A model generated the notes under the pieces. That model saw only the letters and a list, made by a program, of their open reading frames with translations. It made no database searches and was not told the DNA's origin. A DNA stretch of 64,000 bases from Pyricularia pennisetigena (Eukaryota > Ascomycota > Sordariomycetes > Magnaporthales > Pyriculariaceae). Position 1 is the first letter of the stretch. Every line of letters starts with the position of its first letter. Shown here piece after piece: positions 1-11,179 of the stretch. The stretch lies in assembly GCF_004337985.1 (NCBI RefSeq), contig NC_043744.1, forward strand, positions 3,687,205 to 3,751,204, in the 5' to 3' direction. The translations under genes were made by a program, and so were the position numbers.

Positions 1-356
1 CGAGACCGGTCCGGCAAGATTTAATCTCGTCCGACCATGACTGTCTTTCGGCCGCCATTATTAGCGCCCAATCCACGCTCTTTGCGCTTCAACGCAATAA
101 GCCATAGCAAGCATTATTCTATACCCCTCCCAAGACATGGGCGCCGACTTTGCACAGATTGCCACCGAAGGGCGCGGTTTAGTCGACGGTTACCTGCAGC
201 CACGAATCCACTGCTGCCGGCCTGCTTTCAGTTTTCGCATGCGTCCGGAACGCGTCTAGTCTTCCCTGCGGTCTTTGCTGCTGGTCAGAGAAGAAGGGCG
301 AGTGCAGTAGCTTCAGCGACTGTGGAAAATAGTTTGTGCTTCCCGCTTCCCGTTAG

Positions 357-1927
357 CTTTGTCTGTCTCAGAAGCACCCTCGCTCACAAACCATCCTTCT
401 GCGTGCAGTCAACAACGATGCCACGAGCCCTATACAGGAGTACGACCGTCGGGTCAACGAGGGGATATTACGAAACGATGAACATCAGCGAGGTATGTTT
501 GAGAAACGCCGGCCCGCTTTTGTTCGTGACGGAGCGCAAGGCACACAGTCGCTAAACCTCGTCCCCACCGAATCGCAGGAATAATACAGAGCCTTGAACA
601 TCTTCACGATGAACTACGAGACTATGAAGCTCCAGCAGTAAAACACCCGTCCCTCGAAGCTCTCAAGGCACCGGCGCAAAAGTCGCTCTTCGGTAGCTTG
701 TTTGGCAGCAAAGGTCCAAAAAAAGCAGCGATAGGCGACATCCCCGCGAACCTACCGCGCGGCTTATACCTCTATGGCGACGTGGGGTCGGGGAAAACGA
801 TGTTGATGGACCTGTTTTACGACACTCTGCCGCCGAGTGTCAAGTCCAAGACCCGCATTCACTTTCACAACTTCATGCAGGACGTGCACAAGCGCATGCA
901 CAAGATGAAGATGCAGCACGGCAACGACTTGGATGCGGTCCCCTTGATAGCCGCCGATATTGCCGAGCAGGGTAACGTGCTGTGCTTCGACGAGTTCCAG
1001 TGCACCGACGTTGCCGACGCCATGATCCTACGCCGCCTGCTTGAGTCCCTGATGTCGCATGGCGTCGTGCTCGTCACTACCAGCAACCGTCATCCGGACG
1101 ACCTGTACAAGAACGGGGTCCAGCGCGAAAGCTTCATACCCGCCATCGAGTTGCTCAAGAGCAGGCTGCACGTCATCAACCTCGACTCGCCGACCGACTA
1201 CCGCAAGATTCCACGCCCGCCATCTGGCGTGTACCACACCCCGCTCGACAAACACGCGCAGTCGCACGCCGAGAAGTGGTTTGCCTTCCTGGGTGACCCT
1301 TCGGACCCGGGCCATCCCGAGACCCAGACGGTGTGGGGGAGGAAGATCCATGTGCCGCGCGTCAGCGGCCGGTGCGCGTGGTTTACGTTTGACGAGCTGA
1401 TCGGCCGACCGACGGGCGCGGCCGACTACATCGAGCTGGTTCGGAGTTACGACGCTTTCATCGTCACCGACGTGCCTGGCATGACGTATCGTCAGCGCGA
1501 TCTGGCCAGACGCTTCATCACCTTTATCGATGCCGTGTACGAGTCGCACGCCAAGCTCGTCCTGACGACGGCAGCGCCGCTGGGCGAGCTCTTTGTGTCG
1601 AGGGAGGAGATGAGGGAGTCGCTGGCCGCGAGCCGGAAGAAGGATGCCAAGGACGCCGGCAGGGAGGAACCCGATGACGGCGATATCGAGAGCGCAATGG
1701 GGCACATGATGGAGGACCTGGACTCCAATGTTGACAAGCTCAAGAACTCGAACTTGTTCTCGGGAGACGAGGAGGCGTTTGCGTTTGCGCGCGCGCTGTC
1801 TCGACTCAGCCATATGGGCAGCAAAGAGTGGGTTGAGAGGGGCATGGGACTTGAGAGTGCTGGCGGGAAGAAGGATAAGGACGATTGGGCCAAGGTGCGG
1901 AGCAAGCAGATGGAAGACAGCATGTGA
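357..1927 (+). CDS. AFG1: AFG1/LACE1-type mitochondrial AAA ATPase (5' end uncertain)
   Basis: AFG1-family P-loop ATPases act at the mitochondrial inner membrane in protein quality control. I see Walker A GDVGSGKTM and Walker B VLCFDEFQ, the TTSNRHPDDLYKNG segment and the FIVTDVPGMTYRQRDLARRFI block, all typical of the family. The N-terminal family signature IQEYDRRV...LRNDEHQR lies upstream in another frame. It joins GIIQSLEHLHDELRDY through an intron at 493-578 (gtatgt...cag) with the frame kept. The open frame reaches back only to 357. The initiating exon, probably with a mitochondrial presequence, must lie further left, perhaps from the ATG at 37 or 137, and I could not place its splice. 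The C-terminus ends in a charged, low-complexity tail. The family call is firm; the start is not. Confidence 0.9.
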
Positions 1928-2263
1928 TTACGATTGCATGCTTCTTTCTTTTTCTTTTCCTTTTTTCCTTTTTTTTTTTTTTTCGCTTGTATGATGTACG
2001 ACGATTTGTGCATCGGCTCGACTGTCCGTGTCCCTTTGGCCAGCGGGAACTTCGAGATTCATTTGCATTGGAAGCATGCAGCGCATGGCGTCTTGTTTTT
2101 CTCTCATAGCACGTGTTTGTTCCGCCATATACCATTTCAATAGATTTGCTGATATAGTCCGAGGGTTGTGGGTCAATATACATGGGTACATATCCTTGAT
2201 TTGACCGCATTGCAAAAGATGCGACCCAGCAACTGGGAAACCCCCGTGTCCGGTCTCGAATGC
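1928..2263. other. Convergent 3' intergenic region
   Basis: This separates two genes that end towards each other. It holds a pyrimidine-rich stretch with a run of T around 1970-1983. No coding or RNA feature was recognised. It probably contains both 3' UTRs. Confidence 0.6.
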
Positions 2264-3067
2264 CTAGTAGAATCCTGGCAGAATCACCCATCGTGTCTCG
2301 CAGCAGTACTCTTGCCACTCGCGACCGTACTTCTTGTCCATGTACGACCCCAGCTCCGGGATGGAACTGCCGATAAAGACCGACAAGTTGAAAGCAGCGC
2401 TCATGGCACCCCAAATCCAACCACCGGCGGCCATGCTGTAGCCAGCGCGCCAGAGCGCATATCCGCCGTAGTTGATGTGCCTCGCGACGCGCCACAGCCC
2501 CGTCCGGCAGATCTTTCCCTTGCTCTCGGGGTTCTCCTTGAACTTGAGGCGCTGGATCTCCGACACGGTCTCGAGGTACAGGCCGGTGACGTACAGGGCG
2601 GCGCCGACGGCCATGGGGGCCGAGATGCCCTCGATCTGGCCCGGCCAGGCGTCGGCGGCCGAGGTCAGCGACGTCAGGAGCATCATGGAGTTGATGCTGT
2701 TGAAGGCGGTGTTGAAGGCCGAGATGATGAGGGAGGCGCGCGGCCCAAACTCCTCGTAGCAGATGGTCGTCAGCCAGAAGCACTGCTTGGCGGCGGCGCC
2801 GGCCGCCATGGCCAGCAGCAGCAGCGTCGGGTTGGTCAGGCCCAGGCGGTCGACGGCCGCGATCCCCGTCGTCGTGCGCGGGGCCAGGGCGGCGCCGCAC
2901 GGGCGCAGGCCGATGCGCGAGAGGACCGGCACGCTCCACTCGCCCGTCAGGAGCTTGTACTGCAGCGGGACGTCGAGCGAGCGCAGACCCAGGAAGACGG
3001 CCGTCCCGGCGACGCTTCGGCGTTTGACGCCGCGCTCGACAATTTTTACTGGTTGCTCGTGTGGCAT
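2264..3067 (-). CDS. DUF1295-family integral membrane protein (steroid 5-alpha-reductase C-terminal-like)
   Basis: A single-exon protein of 267 residues with several hydrophobic helices. Its C-terminal half carries the DUF1295/steroid reductase-like features: an HINYGGYALWRAGY segment and a terminal YGREWQEYCCETRW motif close to the end. In this fold these elements form the NADPH-binding membrane core. Fungal members are usually annotated as 3-oxo-5-alpha-steroid 4-dehydrogenase-like or DUF1295 proteins, and their substrate is generally unknown. It is convergent with the AFG1-like gene. The ATG at 3067 is the first in frame. The exact reaction cannot be assigned from sequence. Confidence 0.8.
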   Translation of the reverse strand: MPHEQPVKIVERGVKRRSVAGTAVFLGLRSLDVPLQYKLLTGEWSVPVLSRIGLRPCGAALAPRTTTGIAAVDRLGLTNPTLLLLAMAAGAAAKQCFWLTTICYEEFGPRASLIISAFNTAFNSINSMMLLTSLTSAADAWPGQIEGISAPMAVGAALYVTGLYLETVSEIQRLKFKENPESKGKICRTGLWRVARHINYGGYALWRAGYSMAAGGWIWGAMSAAFNLSVFIGSSIPELGSYMDKKYGREWQEYCCETRWVILPGFY

Positions 3068-4122
3068 ATTGTCGGACGAGAAAAGGAAAGAGGGGTGCGT
3101 GTGTGTGTGGTGCTTGACGGGGGTTGGACGACAAGAGCCAGGGGTCGATCCTCTCCAGGACCAAGGGTTTGGTTGGCAACCCAGGTGAGGAATGAAAAGG
3201 CTTTGAGGCGAGGGGGGGACGGAAACACTACCTCGGACTTGGAGCTGGAAAAAAAAGTAACACGGACCTCAATGGGGAGCTAGTGACTTTCCGACAGCTG
3301 CAGTCTGAATAGTGCGCGGTTTAGATTTGGTCGGGGTTCGGATGAAGCCACTACCCGAATGTCATCGTCATGATTACTTACAGGTTACTTTGGCCTGATT
3401 GGGGTACACGCCTTGATTCTGGGGTGCATGGTAAGCTAATCGCAACCTTCCTTGATGGCCATGTCTTTGATTGTAGGGATTTAATGTGTTGTAAAGTCGC
3501 ATCTGCCCATACAATGGCTATAAACAACCCAACGGTGATCAAAGGAGACCGGGTTATATGTCAAGACGGTCCAGATTTGAGAACAAGATGCCCGTCCATA
3601 GGCCTGTTTCCTGGCAAATGGCCCTGCAACAGCGAAGATGGCGCCATTTAGTTTTCTCCAATCTACATCACAGCCTAGACGCAATGCAGCCTTTCAAGGA
3701 CGCGAGCTGTTATCTCCGACTCAAGAAGCAAGCATCAAGGTACTCTCTCGGAGGCTTGGGGTGATGGACCGGATGAGCTGAGTTTAACAGAAACAAGCCT
3801 TTGTAAAAAATTGGAGAATGCCTGTTGCAGCCCTATTCCGGGTTAGGGTCAGGGAGTTGTGCACGGACAGACGCGTTGCTTGACGGGCGCCTAGCAACGG
3901 ATGGCTGACGTAACGAGTCAGTTATCTGAGATGGCAGGAGTTTCCTGTCTCGGATGCACCGCGGGGATTCGCAGCACCCGATAGTCAGTGAGTGCTTTCC
4001 TTACTCGCTGATTGAACTTTGTCCCAACATCATCATCTGACCTTTATCTATTCCTCTCCCAAAACAGTCTTTCTTTGCAAAAAATCATCAATCCCTACTA
4101 AGTTCACCACTTGCAAGACAAA
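3068..4122. other. Divergent intergenic region
   Basis: About 1 kb between the divergent DUF1295 gene and the aminopeptidase gene. No supported coding exon or structured RNA was seen. It should contain both promoters. Confidence 0.5.
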
Positions 4123-5395
4123 ATGAAGCCTACCACCTCGGTTCTCGCGTTGCTGCTGCCGGCCATTAGCGCGCGCTTCCTCCAGGAGACGGATGGAGAC
4201 CATGTGCAGCTGCACCCAGAGGTCGCCGAGGCCGAAAAGTTTCACATCGAACTCGCGCCTGGTGAAACGCGATGGGTTACCGAGGAGGAGAAGTGGGAGC
4301 TCCGTCGTGTATGTTTGATTGGCCCCTTGCACGCATCGGCATGAACCGGTGCTGACTTGTTACCTTCGTGTATAGAATGGCCAGCGCTTCTTTGACATCA
4401 CATCTACCCCCGAACTCGGCAAAACACTGCGATCTCAGTCTCGGCCTGCCGCCGTCTTTCCAACCAAACTGTCGCAGCAAGATGCTGTGAACCCGCTCCT
4501 CAAGAAGCTCTCCAAGGAGCCCATGCAGCAACACCTCGAGAAGTTCACCAGCTTCCACACGCGCTACTACAAGTCCGAATACGGCCGTCAGTCATCGCAG
4601 TGGCTCCTCTCCGAGGTCAACAAGACAATCGCCGACGCCGATGCACACAAGCATGGTGTGCATGTCCAGCATTTTGAGCACAGCTGGGGCCAGAACTCAG
4701 TCATCGCCACCATCCCTGGCAAGAGCAAGTCGACAATCGTGGTCGGAGCTCACCAGGACAGCATTAACCTGTTCCTGCCATCCATCCTCGCCGCCCCGGG
4801 TGCAGACGATGATGGATCTGGCACCGTCACGACACTCGAGGCGCTTCGGGTGCTTCTGACCAGCGACGAGCTTGCCCAGGGCAAGCTGGAGAACACGGTC
4901 GAGTTCCATTGGTACAGCGCTGAAGAGGGCGGCCTGCTAGGCAGCCAGGCCATTTTCTCGGCGTATGAGAAGCAGAAGCGTGACATCAAGGCGATGCTCC
5001 AGCAGGACATGACTGGATTCATCCAGCGAACCATTGATGCTGGCAAGCCCGAGAGCGTGGGTGTTATTGTCGACTATGTCGACCCGGCCCTCACTGAATT
5101 CATCAAGACCGTCATCGATGAGTACTGCGACATCCCTTATGTCGAGACCGAGTGCGGATATGCTTGCTCCGACCACGCATCCGCCAGCAAGGCTGGATAC
5201 CCATCGGCTTTCGTCATTGAGTCCTCTTTTGACCTGTCTGACAACCACATTCACACCACTGACGACAAGATCAAGTACCTGTCCTTTGACCATATGCTCC
5301 AGCACGCCAAGATGACGACTGCCTTTGTGTACGAACTCGCCTCGACTGATTTTAAGAAATTGGAGAAGGAGAGCCAAGGCGTGGATGAGTTGTGA
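4123..5395 (+). CDS. lap1: Secreted M28 leucine aminopeptidase
   Basis: A zinc aminopeptidase (MEROPS M28E) that releases N-terminal residues from peptides outside the cell. The start is the ATG at 4123, followed by a signal peptide ([17 protein letters not shown]). A 67-bp intron at 4309-4375 (gtatgt...tatag) joins ELRR to NGQRFFDIT in frame, giving about 401 residues. The dinuclear zinc ligands are visible in order: His188 in GAHQDS, bridging Asp in PGADDDGSG (206-208), the catalytic/ligand pair Glu245-Glu246 in SAEEGG, Asp273 in LQQDMTGF, and His355 in [10 protein letters not shown] propeptide of about 80 residues lies between signal and catalytic domain, as in other fungal leucine aminopeptidases. 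The gene looks intact. Confidence 0.93.
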
Positions 5396-6460
5396 TTAGG
5401 ACGCCGGTTATGACACGCTAGGATTCATACCACCGGCCAGAAGGCAGTTTGTATTTGTGCTGTTGTTATTTTGGACTAGAAACATCGGAGAGCGATGACA
5501 TATAAGAGGATGCCGGAATACAATGGAATTTTCTTTGATTTTAACAGCTTTCGACAGTCTAATTGACACGTCATGAAACGTATGGCTTGGTTTAGGTACG
5601 CTGTCGACGATAGGGCACCTCAATTCCCATTGCAAATTCCCATTACTGCCTGCTGCGGTCGGCAAAGCGGCAGATCGGCCGCGTGGCATCGGATCTTAGG
5701 TTGGTTTTTAGCGCCGAACCAAGCTTGCCGCATTGCCGGCTCGGGCTAAGATGGGAATCGGCGGAAGATGAATCCACCAGTCTGTCGCTGCCAAAACAAG
5801 CTATGCGCAACCAGGCTTGGAATATCCGTCCTCTAATCGCCTGATATCAGGAACTGGGCAATGAGCGTGCAGCCAGTGGCGACCGTCCTGTCTGCGACTT
5901 TACGATTCAGTCGACTTTGACGTCATCAGCCTCAACCAAGTATCCATCCAAGCGGCGCCAGAATGGCGTTCGACATCAAAACACAGTGCAGATATGAGAG
6001 GTGAGGACGATTTCTATAATTTGTGATAAATCCGGGATTCCTCAGTGACAGAATAGCTGCTGCTCTCTATCCTGTCCACGTCTGTACCTTTTATCTTTGA
6101 TTGAGTATACCACGTACCTCGTGAAAACAAAAGGTCGTGGCCAATCATCCTGCCAACCCTCCCCGGAATGCAGCCGACTATTTCGTCTCCACCCCATCCT
6201 TGGCCCCCCCTGTCCCGCAAGCAAGTCCAGATTCTCGGCCCTCGTCAGTATCTTCAGCCCTGTACATTTTTGCAGGACCCGGTGAGATCATCGGCCCCGC
6301 TCTTCCTGTCTCTCATCGGCTAGTACCTTGGGAGCTGACGAGTCCCATCTGGGGCAAAAGAAGCCCAAGCATGGCCACTGTTGTCTGATTCATGGTGCTG
6401 ATATTAGGTGGATATGTATAGCTCATTTCTTTGTAGGTGACAGCCGCAGAGCCTTGAATC
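5396..6460. other. Intergenic region
   Basis: About 1.06 kb between the aminopeptidase and phospholipase D-like genes. No supported gene was seen. Short ORFs here have no family features. Confidence 0.5.
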
Positions 6461-8748
6461 ATGTCATACCTCGACTTCTTGTATTCCGTGGGCGACTTTG
6501 CGCATCAGCTCTTTGTCGTGTTTCCTTATAGCGCTTATACTATACCACGATCCGGGTCGACTCTCTTACCACCCGACAAAAGAATGAACCTCAAGGCTGC
6601 CGAGACAGAGGCGGCTTCGGCGGACAACCGCCCGGAACCTCAGCTCAACTCCGAAAGCAGAAAGTCGCTGCAGCAGGAGGAATCGCACAGGGCTCTCGTA
6701 TCGACTAAGCCGCCTCCTAAGGGTTTTAGTGACGAGATCTTCCGTTTGTGCACGGCTCCGGAGGACGTGTCGTCGGTGCTGGCTTCCAACCCCGAGACGA
6801 CGCCAAATGCGGCATGGGAGCAGCTCTACGGCAAGGGCTCGGACTCGGGCCCGGGTGTTACACACGCCATTGTCAACGGGGCGCCGCCGCTAGAAAGGCT
6901 GGAGAGGGCGGCTAGGTGTGGGAAATGGGGCGAGAACAGGCCTAGTGATTTGTTCCTCGAGGTGCGTATTGGTCGCTTGGTTGACCGTAAACGCAGTAGT
7001 GGATTCCGTATTTAACTGCTCATTGTTGGAAGTGAACCAGATGTACCATGATGCATTGGCGACTCTCGATGAGGACCCGAGTCAAGGAGTAGTTAGCCCG
7101 TCACTCATGGGCAGCAACGGCGTTATGCCGCTCACAATCATCTCTACGTATGTCAGTACACCAGATCGCATCGTTGACGCCAACTAACCATGCGGCAGCA
7201 TACCCGACATCGTGCGGCATATGGCGAACCTCATCGTCGCCGCCGAGCATGACGTTTTCATTGCAACCAACTTTTGGCAGAATAGCGAAGCATCCAAATA
7301 TATCACCGAAGCTATCAGGGAGCTCTCCAGGCGGGCCGAGGGGCGTGACGACAAGGTTGTGGTCAAGATAATGTACGACCGCGGCTCGGTGCGGCAAGTC
7401 TTTGACCAACATCACATCGTCCCGGAGAAGGATTACGCAGGAAAGGCAGTGTGTCTTCCGAAAGCCAGCGAAATTCCAAACGTCGACTTGGAGGTCATGA
7501 ATTACCACAACCCGCTGCTGGGAACGTTCCATGCCAAGTACATGGTCGTGGACAGGAGGATTGCCCTCTTGCAGAGTAACAATATCCAGGACAATGATAA
7601 TCTTGAGATGATGGTGCATCTGGAGGGACCGATCGTCGATTCCATCTATGACATGGCACTGCTGAGCTGGAGCAAGGCTTTGACGCCGCCACTGCCGACT
7701 GCGGACAAACCGGCAGCGATGGAGACTCCCCGATGCTTCGATAGCCAGGGCGGCACAGAGGAGGGGGAGGAGGAGGAGGCGGAGGCGGCACAAAACGGAT
7801 ACAACCACAGCACACCAGACGAACCATACCCCGAACACACGACGAGCGACCCGCACTACGACGCCACCATATCCGCCGAGGTGCGCCGGGTCCAGGCATC
7901 GGTGACGCCGCTGCCGGGCGAGTCGCGGCGCGCGGCGGTCACGAAGCACCTCAACCACACGACGAACCGGGGCTTCACCCCGCCGGCGGAGCACCTCGTT
8001 CCGGATAGCGTCGTGGGCGAGGACCCGGAGAAGATCATGACGCCGTACGTCAAGCACCAGCCGCACCAGCCGTTCCCCATGGCCCTGGTGAACCGCCCGC
8101 CGTACGGGCCGCCCAAGAACCACGACGTCAAGAACCCCCAAAACGCGGCGTGGCTGGCCGCCCTCCGCTGCGCGACGCGGTCCGTCTTCATACATAGGTG
8201 GTTGAGTTGAAAATCATGGTTTTATCACGGCGAATAGAGCTCTATGCTGATGGTAAGAAAAAAAAAAGGGCGAGCTCCTTCCAATGCAGGGCGGCCACAA
8301 CGAAATGATAGCGCACCGGCTCCACACGGCGCTCTCGGACGAGGCGCGGCCTCGGCTGCACTACCACTGGTACGTGGCCAAGGACGCGACGGCGCCGCTG
8401 CACCAGGGCAAGCGGCAGCGGTCGTGCCACATCAAGCTGCTGGTCGCCGACTGGCAGGTAGCCGTGGTCGGCAGCGGCAACCAAGACACGCAAAGCTGGT
8501 GCCACAGCCAGGAGGTGAACGTGCTCCTGGACCTGCCGGGAGAGATCGCGGAGCAGTGGAGGGAAGCGCTCGAGGTCCGCAATCAGAACACGGGATTGTA
8601 CGGGGCCGGGAGCAATGAGGACGGGGTCTGGAAGGACTCGGAGGGCAGGGAGGCGGACGGCGCGATCGGGATCGATCCGGGCAAGTTTAGCTGGGGAAAG
8701 GGGATTGTGGGGGCGGTCAAGAGGTTGAAGGGGACGGGGGGCTTTTGA
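6461..8748 (+). CDS. Phospholipase D-family protein, interrupted in the second catalytic half
   Basis: Two PLD half-domains are visible. The first has FHAKYMVVD followed by LLQSNNIQDNDN; the second has CHIKLLVAD followed by GSGNQDTQSW. Both fit the HxKx4D phosphatidyl-transferase motif of the PLD/cardiolipin synthase superfamily. Introns at 6962-7040 and 7148-7198 join DLFLE to MYHDAL and LTIIST to IPDIVRH in frame. The start may be 6461 or the internal ATG at 6584. The coding frame reads to SVFIH near 8195, hits a stop at 8208 and resumes at the QGGHNEM segment (8287) in another frame. Family members have about 40 residues between these points (a conserved strand plus a GYNDAGE-like segment), and no frame here encodes them. 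The product is either truncated or the site is an assembly or deletion artefact. A splice joining both parts needs a non-consensus donor. Confidence 0.7.
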
Positions 8749-8878
8749 GAAGAGTTTAATAAGGATCCTTGGGAAGAACCAAGACAATCATGTTTAGCGA
8801 ATTAATTGTTAGATACTTTTGGCTCAGTTATGGCACTGTGTGTGATTAAATTATTATTCACTAGAAACAAAAGCTTTA
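8749..8878. other. Short convergent intergenic region
   Basis: AT-rich 130 bp between two genes that end towards each other. No feature was recognised. Confidence 0.5.
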
Positions 8879-10508
8879 CTAGACAAGCCCAGTAGCAACA
8901 ACAGCCAGTGCCACCGCGAGCCAGGTCTTCCATCCCACCCGTCGAGTAACGGCGTCACTCCTCCTGTTCTTTTCGTCATAGCAACGAAAGTACGGCTTGT
9001 ATTCACTGCCCAGATGGTCACTATCTGCTTGAGGCAGTACACCCTGGGCCCGCAGCCTCTCGAAGGGTGTACAGCTGAGGGGGTAGTCGGTCCACGGGTC
9101 CCCGATCAGGGCGAAACTCAACGTGACACTCGGACGGGATGTCGCGTTGGTGTTGTCGTCTGGGTTTCGATCTTCCAAGAAGGATTTCCTTTTTTTCGGG
9201 TTGCGTTTCCACACAGTTCAGCAAAGGTTCTTTTTCTTTTTGGCGACCAAAAAACCAATCAAACATGCTGTGTCCAACTTACATGAAATCCATGTGCACA
9301 TTTCCTTGGACATCAGCCCGCTGCATTGTCGTGTTGGGCCATCGCCATATCCTCTTGCCGTCCTTGAACTCGGATGGAAGGTCGAACCCGTTTGATCTCA
9401 GAGTGATGTTCACCAGCCCCGAGGCGCCAGACAAGGCGACGGGGGACGTCATGGCCACGCTTTCTATGGCATCGTCCAATGAATAGAACGGAACATGGAG
9501 GGTTTTGAGTTTGTCAAACGGGACGTTGAGGTGCGTTCTGTTGTTTCTGACGTCCATCCGCTCCGCCTCCAGCGTTCCTTTGAGCGACGACCCTCGCTCC
9601 ACGCCCGCATCGCCGGAGCAGAGGAGCACTTGTCCGTACTTTAAACCGTCGTCTCCACTGTCGCTGCCCTGGAATACGACCGTGACGCCCGGGTCGGTCC
9701 CGTCGACCCTCAGGGTGTCCAAGTTGTTCCAGGCAAAGTTGATGCGTCGAACGTTGGGCAGCGAGTTGGTATGGATGCTCACTACAGACTTGACGCCTGG
9801 CTGACGAGCACTCGCGTCCATCGGGCGGCCGAAAAGGTTGTCGAGCGAGGTCAAAGCGGTCCGGTCAATGTGCACCGAATTATTGTCTCCGTCCCGGCCG
9901 GGATTGAACCCCTGCAGCCCGTCGATGGTGAGGTTGGACAGTTCCGGTGCGTAGATGCTCAGCGCGCCCAGGCGCCTCAAGCCCTTGACGTTGAAGGTGC
10001 GCAGGCTTCTCGAGCTGATAGTCACGCCCTCGTCGACGGACTCAAGGTTCGGCAGGGACAGCTCGACGAGGTGGTCGGCGCCAAAGTACACGTTCAACCC
10101 CCCGGCGCGTCTGAGGGTTGTGCTGTGGAACCTCAGTTCCGTCTCGGGGGTCGGGGCGGTGCATGGGACTTCGCCGCACCCGCGGCCTCCGATGGAGATT
10201 TCTTTGGCCTCCTCGATTCCGTCCAAAGAGATGTCACGGGTGCCGTTGAGCGCGCCAGAGCTGAACCGCAGCGTCTGGACGACCCTGCATCCCCTCAGCC
10301 GGCTCAGTTGTTCGATCGAGGTGACGTTGTGAGACCTCCGGTCGCATAGCGTCTGAGCCGAGACTGTTGATCCATCCAAGGGGTGTGGTTGTGGTTAGGG
10401 ATCCATAGCGGAGGTGGACCGCTGGAAATTCATGGCTGACTCACTGATTGTGACAGGGCTCAGTAGGGCGACCAGTAAGAAACGCACGGCTGGGCAGCAC
10501 GAAAGCAT
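8879..10508 (-). CDS. Ecm33/Sps2-like receptor L-domain cell-surface protein
   Basis: Three exons were reconstructed. Exon 1 (10508-10445) encodes a signal peptide (MLSCCPAVRFLLVALLSP). An intron at 10364-10444 (gtgagt...caacag) leads to the main exon (10363-9283). A second intron (9189-9282, gtaagt...aag) leads to the C-terminal exon (9188-8879). The protein is about 485 residues, with leucine-rich receptor-L-type repeats (phrases such as LVELSLPNLESVDEG and LTSLDNLFG) and several N-glycosylation sites. It ends in a short hydrophobic tail (TWLAVALAVVATGLV), consistent with GPI or membrane anchoring. Ecm33-type proteins act in fungal cell-wall organisation. The second intron uses an AAG acceptor, so its right edge is less sure. 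Confidence 0.75.
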
Positions 10509-10995
10509 GGCAAACTTTGGGGGCCACCGGCGATGGCGTAGATGATGGCGTTTGCTACAGCGGTGCACAGATTGAACAAGGCGCGATGCCAGCCCGTTTT
10601 ATTGTGCAGCAAAGCAAGTGACAAACAATTGCCTTACCCAACACGAAATCTCGCTTCGGCATGTTTTTGTCGCTTGTTGAATCCTGCAGCCTGGGCGACT
10701 GGGGTTCACGAGGAATTGATTTGGCGTAGGGGGCCGCGATGGAGCATACGACGTACTACTGTCTTGTGGTTGATTAATCGAAAGCTGACTGGCGAATACC
10801 CGGCTGTTTCTCTCGTGTTCAAAATTCAGTACATGACGAGATTCTTCTTTACGATCTTTCACGGGGACATACTTTGGCTTGGAGCTCTGCATAAAAAAAA
10901 AACAAAAAAATAAAAAAAAAAAAAAACATAATCTGCGTTGCAAACACGGCGCGTCAGATTTAGTATTTAGTGCATAAGCTCGCTTATCAACAACA
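10509..10995. other. Intergenic region next to the retrotransposon
   Basis: No gene was recognised. An A-rich stretch at about 10891-10927 precedes the copia insertion site. Base composition is normal and not RIP-like, in contrast to the sequence just downstream. Confidence 0.5.
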
Positions 10996-11000
10996 CATGT

Positions 11001-11166
11001 TGTTGCAGTAGATAGATCTTGGCATCACATGACCAGATGAGCTTAGTCAGCGCTGTGCACACCATAAAAGCGCTGCCACGCTCGTTAGCCTAAATAGCGC
11101 ACCCTACCTGAATACATGGCTCTCCTACCACTTATATAAACTGCACGTATACGTTCGTATGCGTTA
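11001..11166 (+). repeat. 5' LTR of the copia element
   Basis: It begins TGTTGCAGTAGATAG and ends GCGTTA, where the partner ends GCGTCA. Its outer and central parts match the 3' LTR. RIP-type changes cluster in its last 75 bp, towards the element interior. Confidence 0.93.
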
Positions 11167-11179
11167 ATTATAAACCCGG

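Noticed and set aside
37..555. 172-codon ORF upstream of the AFG1-like gene
   Set aside because: The conserved N-terminal family signature lies in a different frame here, so most of this ORF is not the protein. Only its first part could be a presequence exon.
2168..3283. 371-codon plus-strand ORF
   Set aside because: It is antisense to the DUF1295 gene, low in complexity and without family features.
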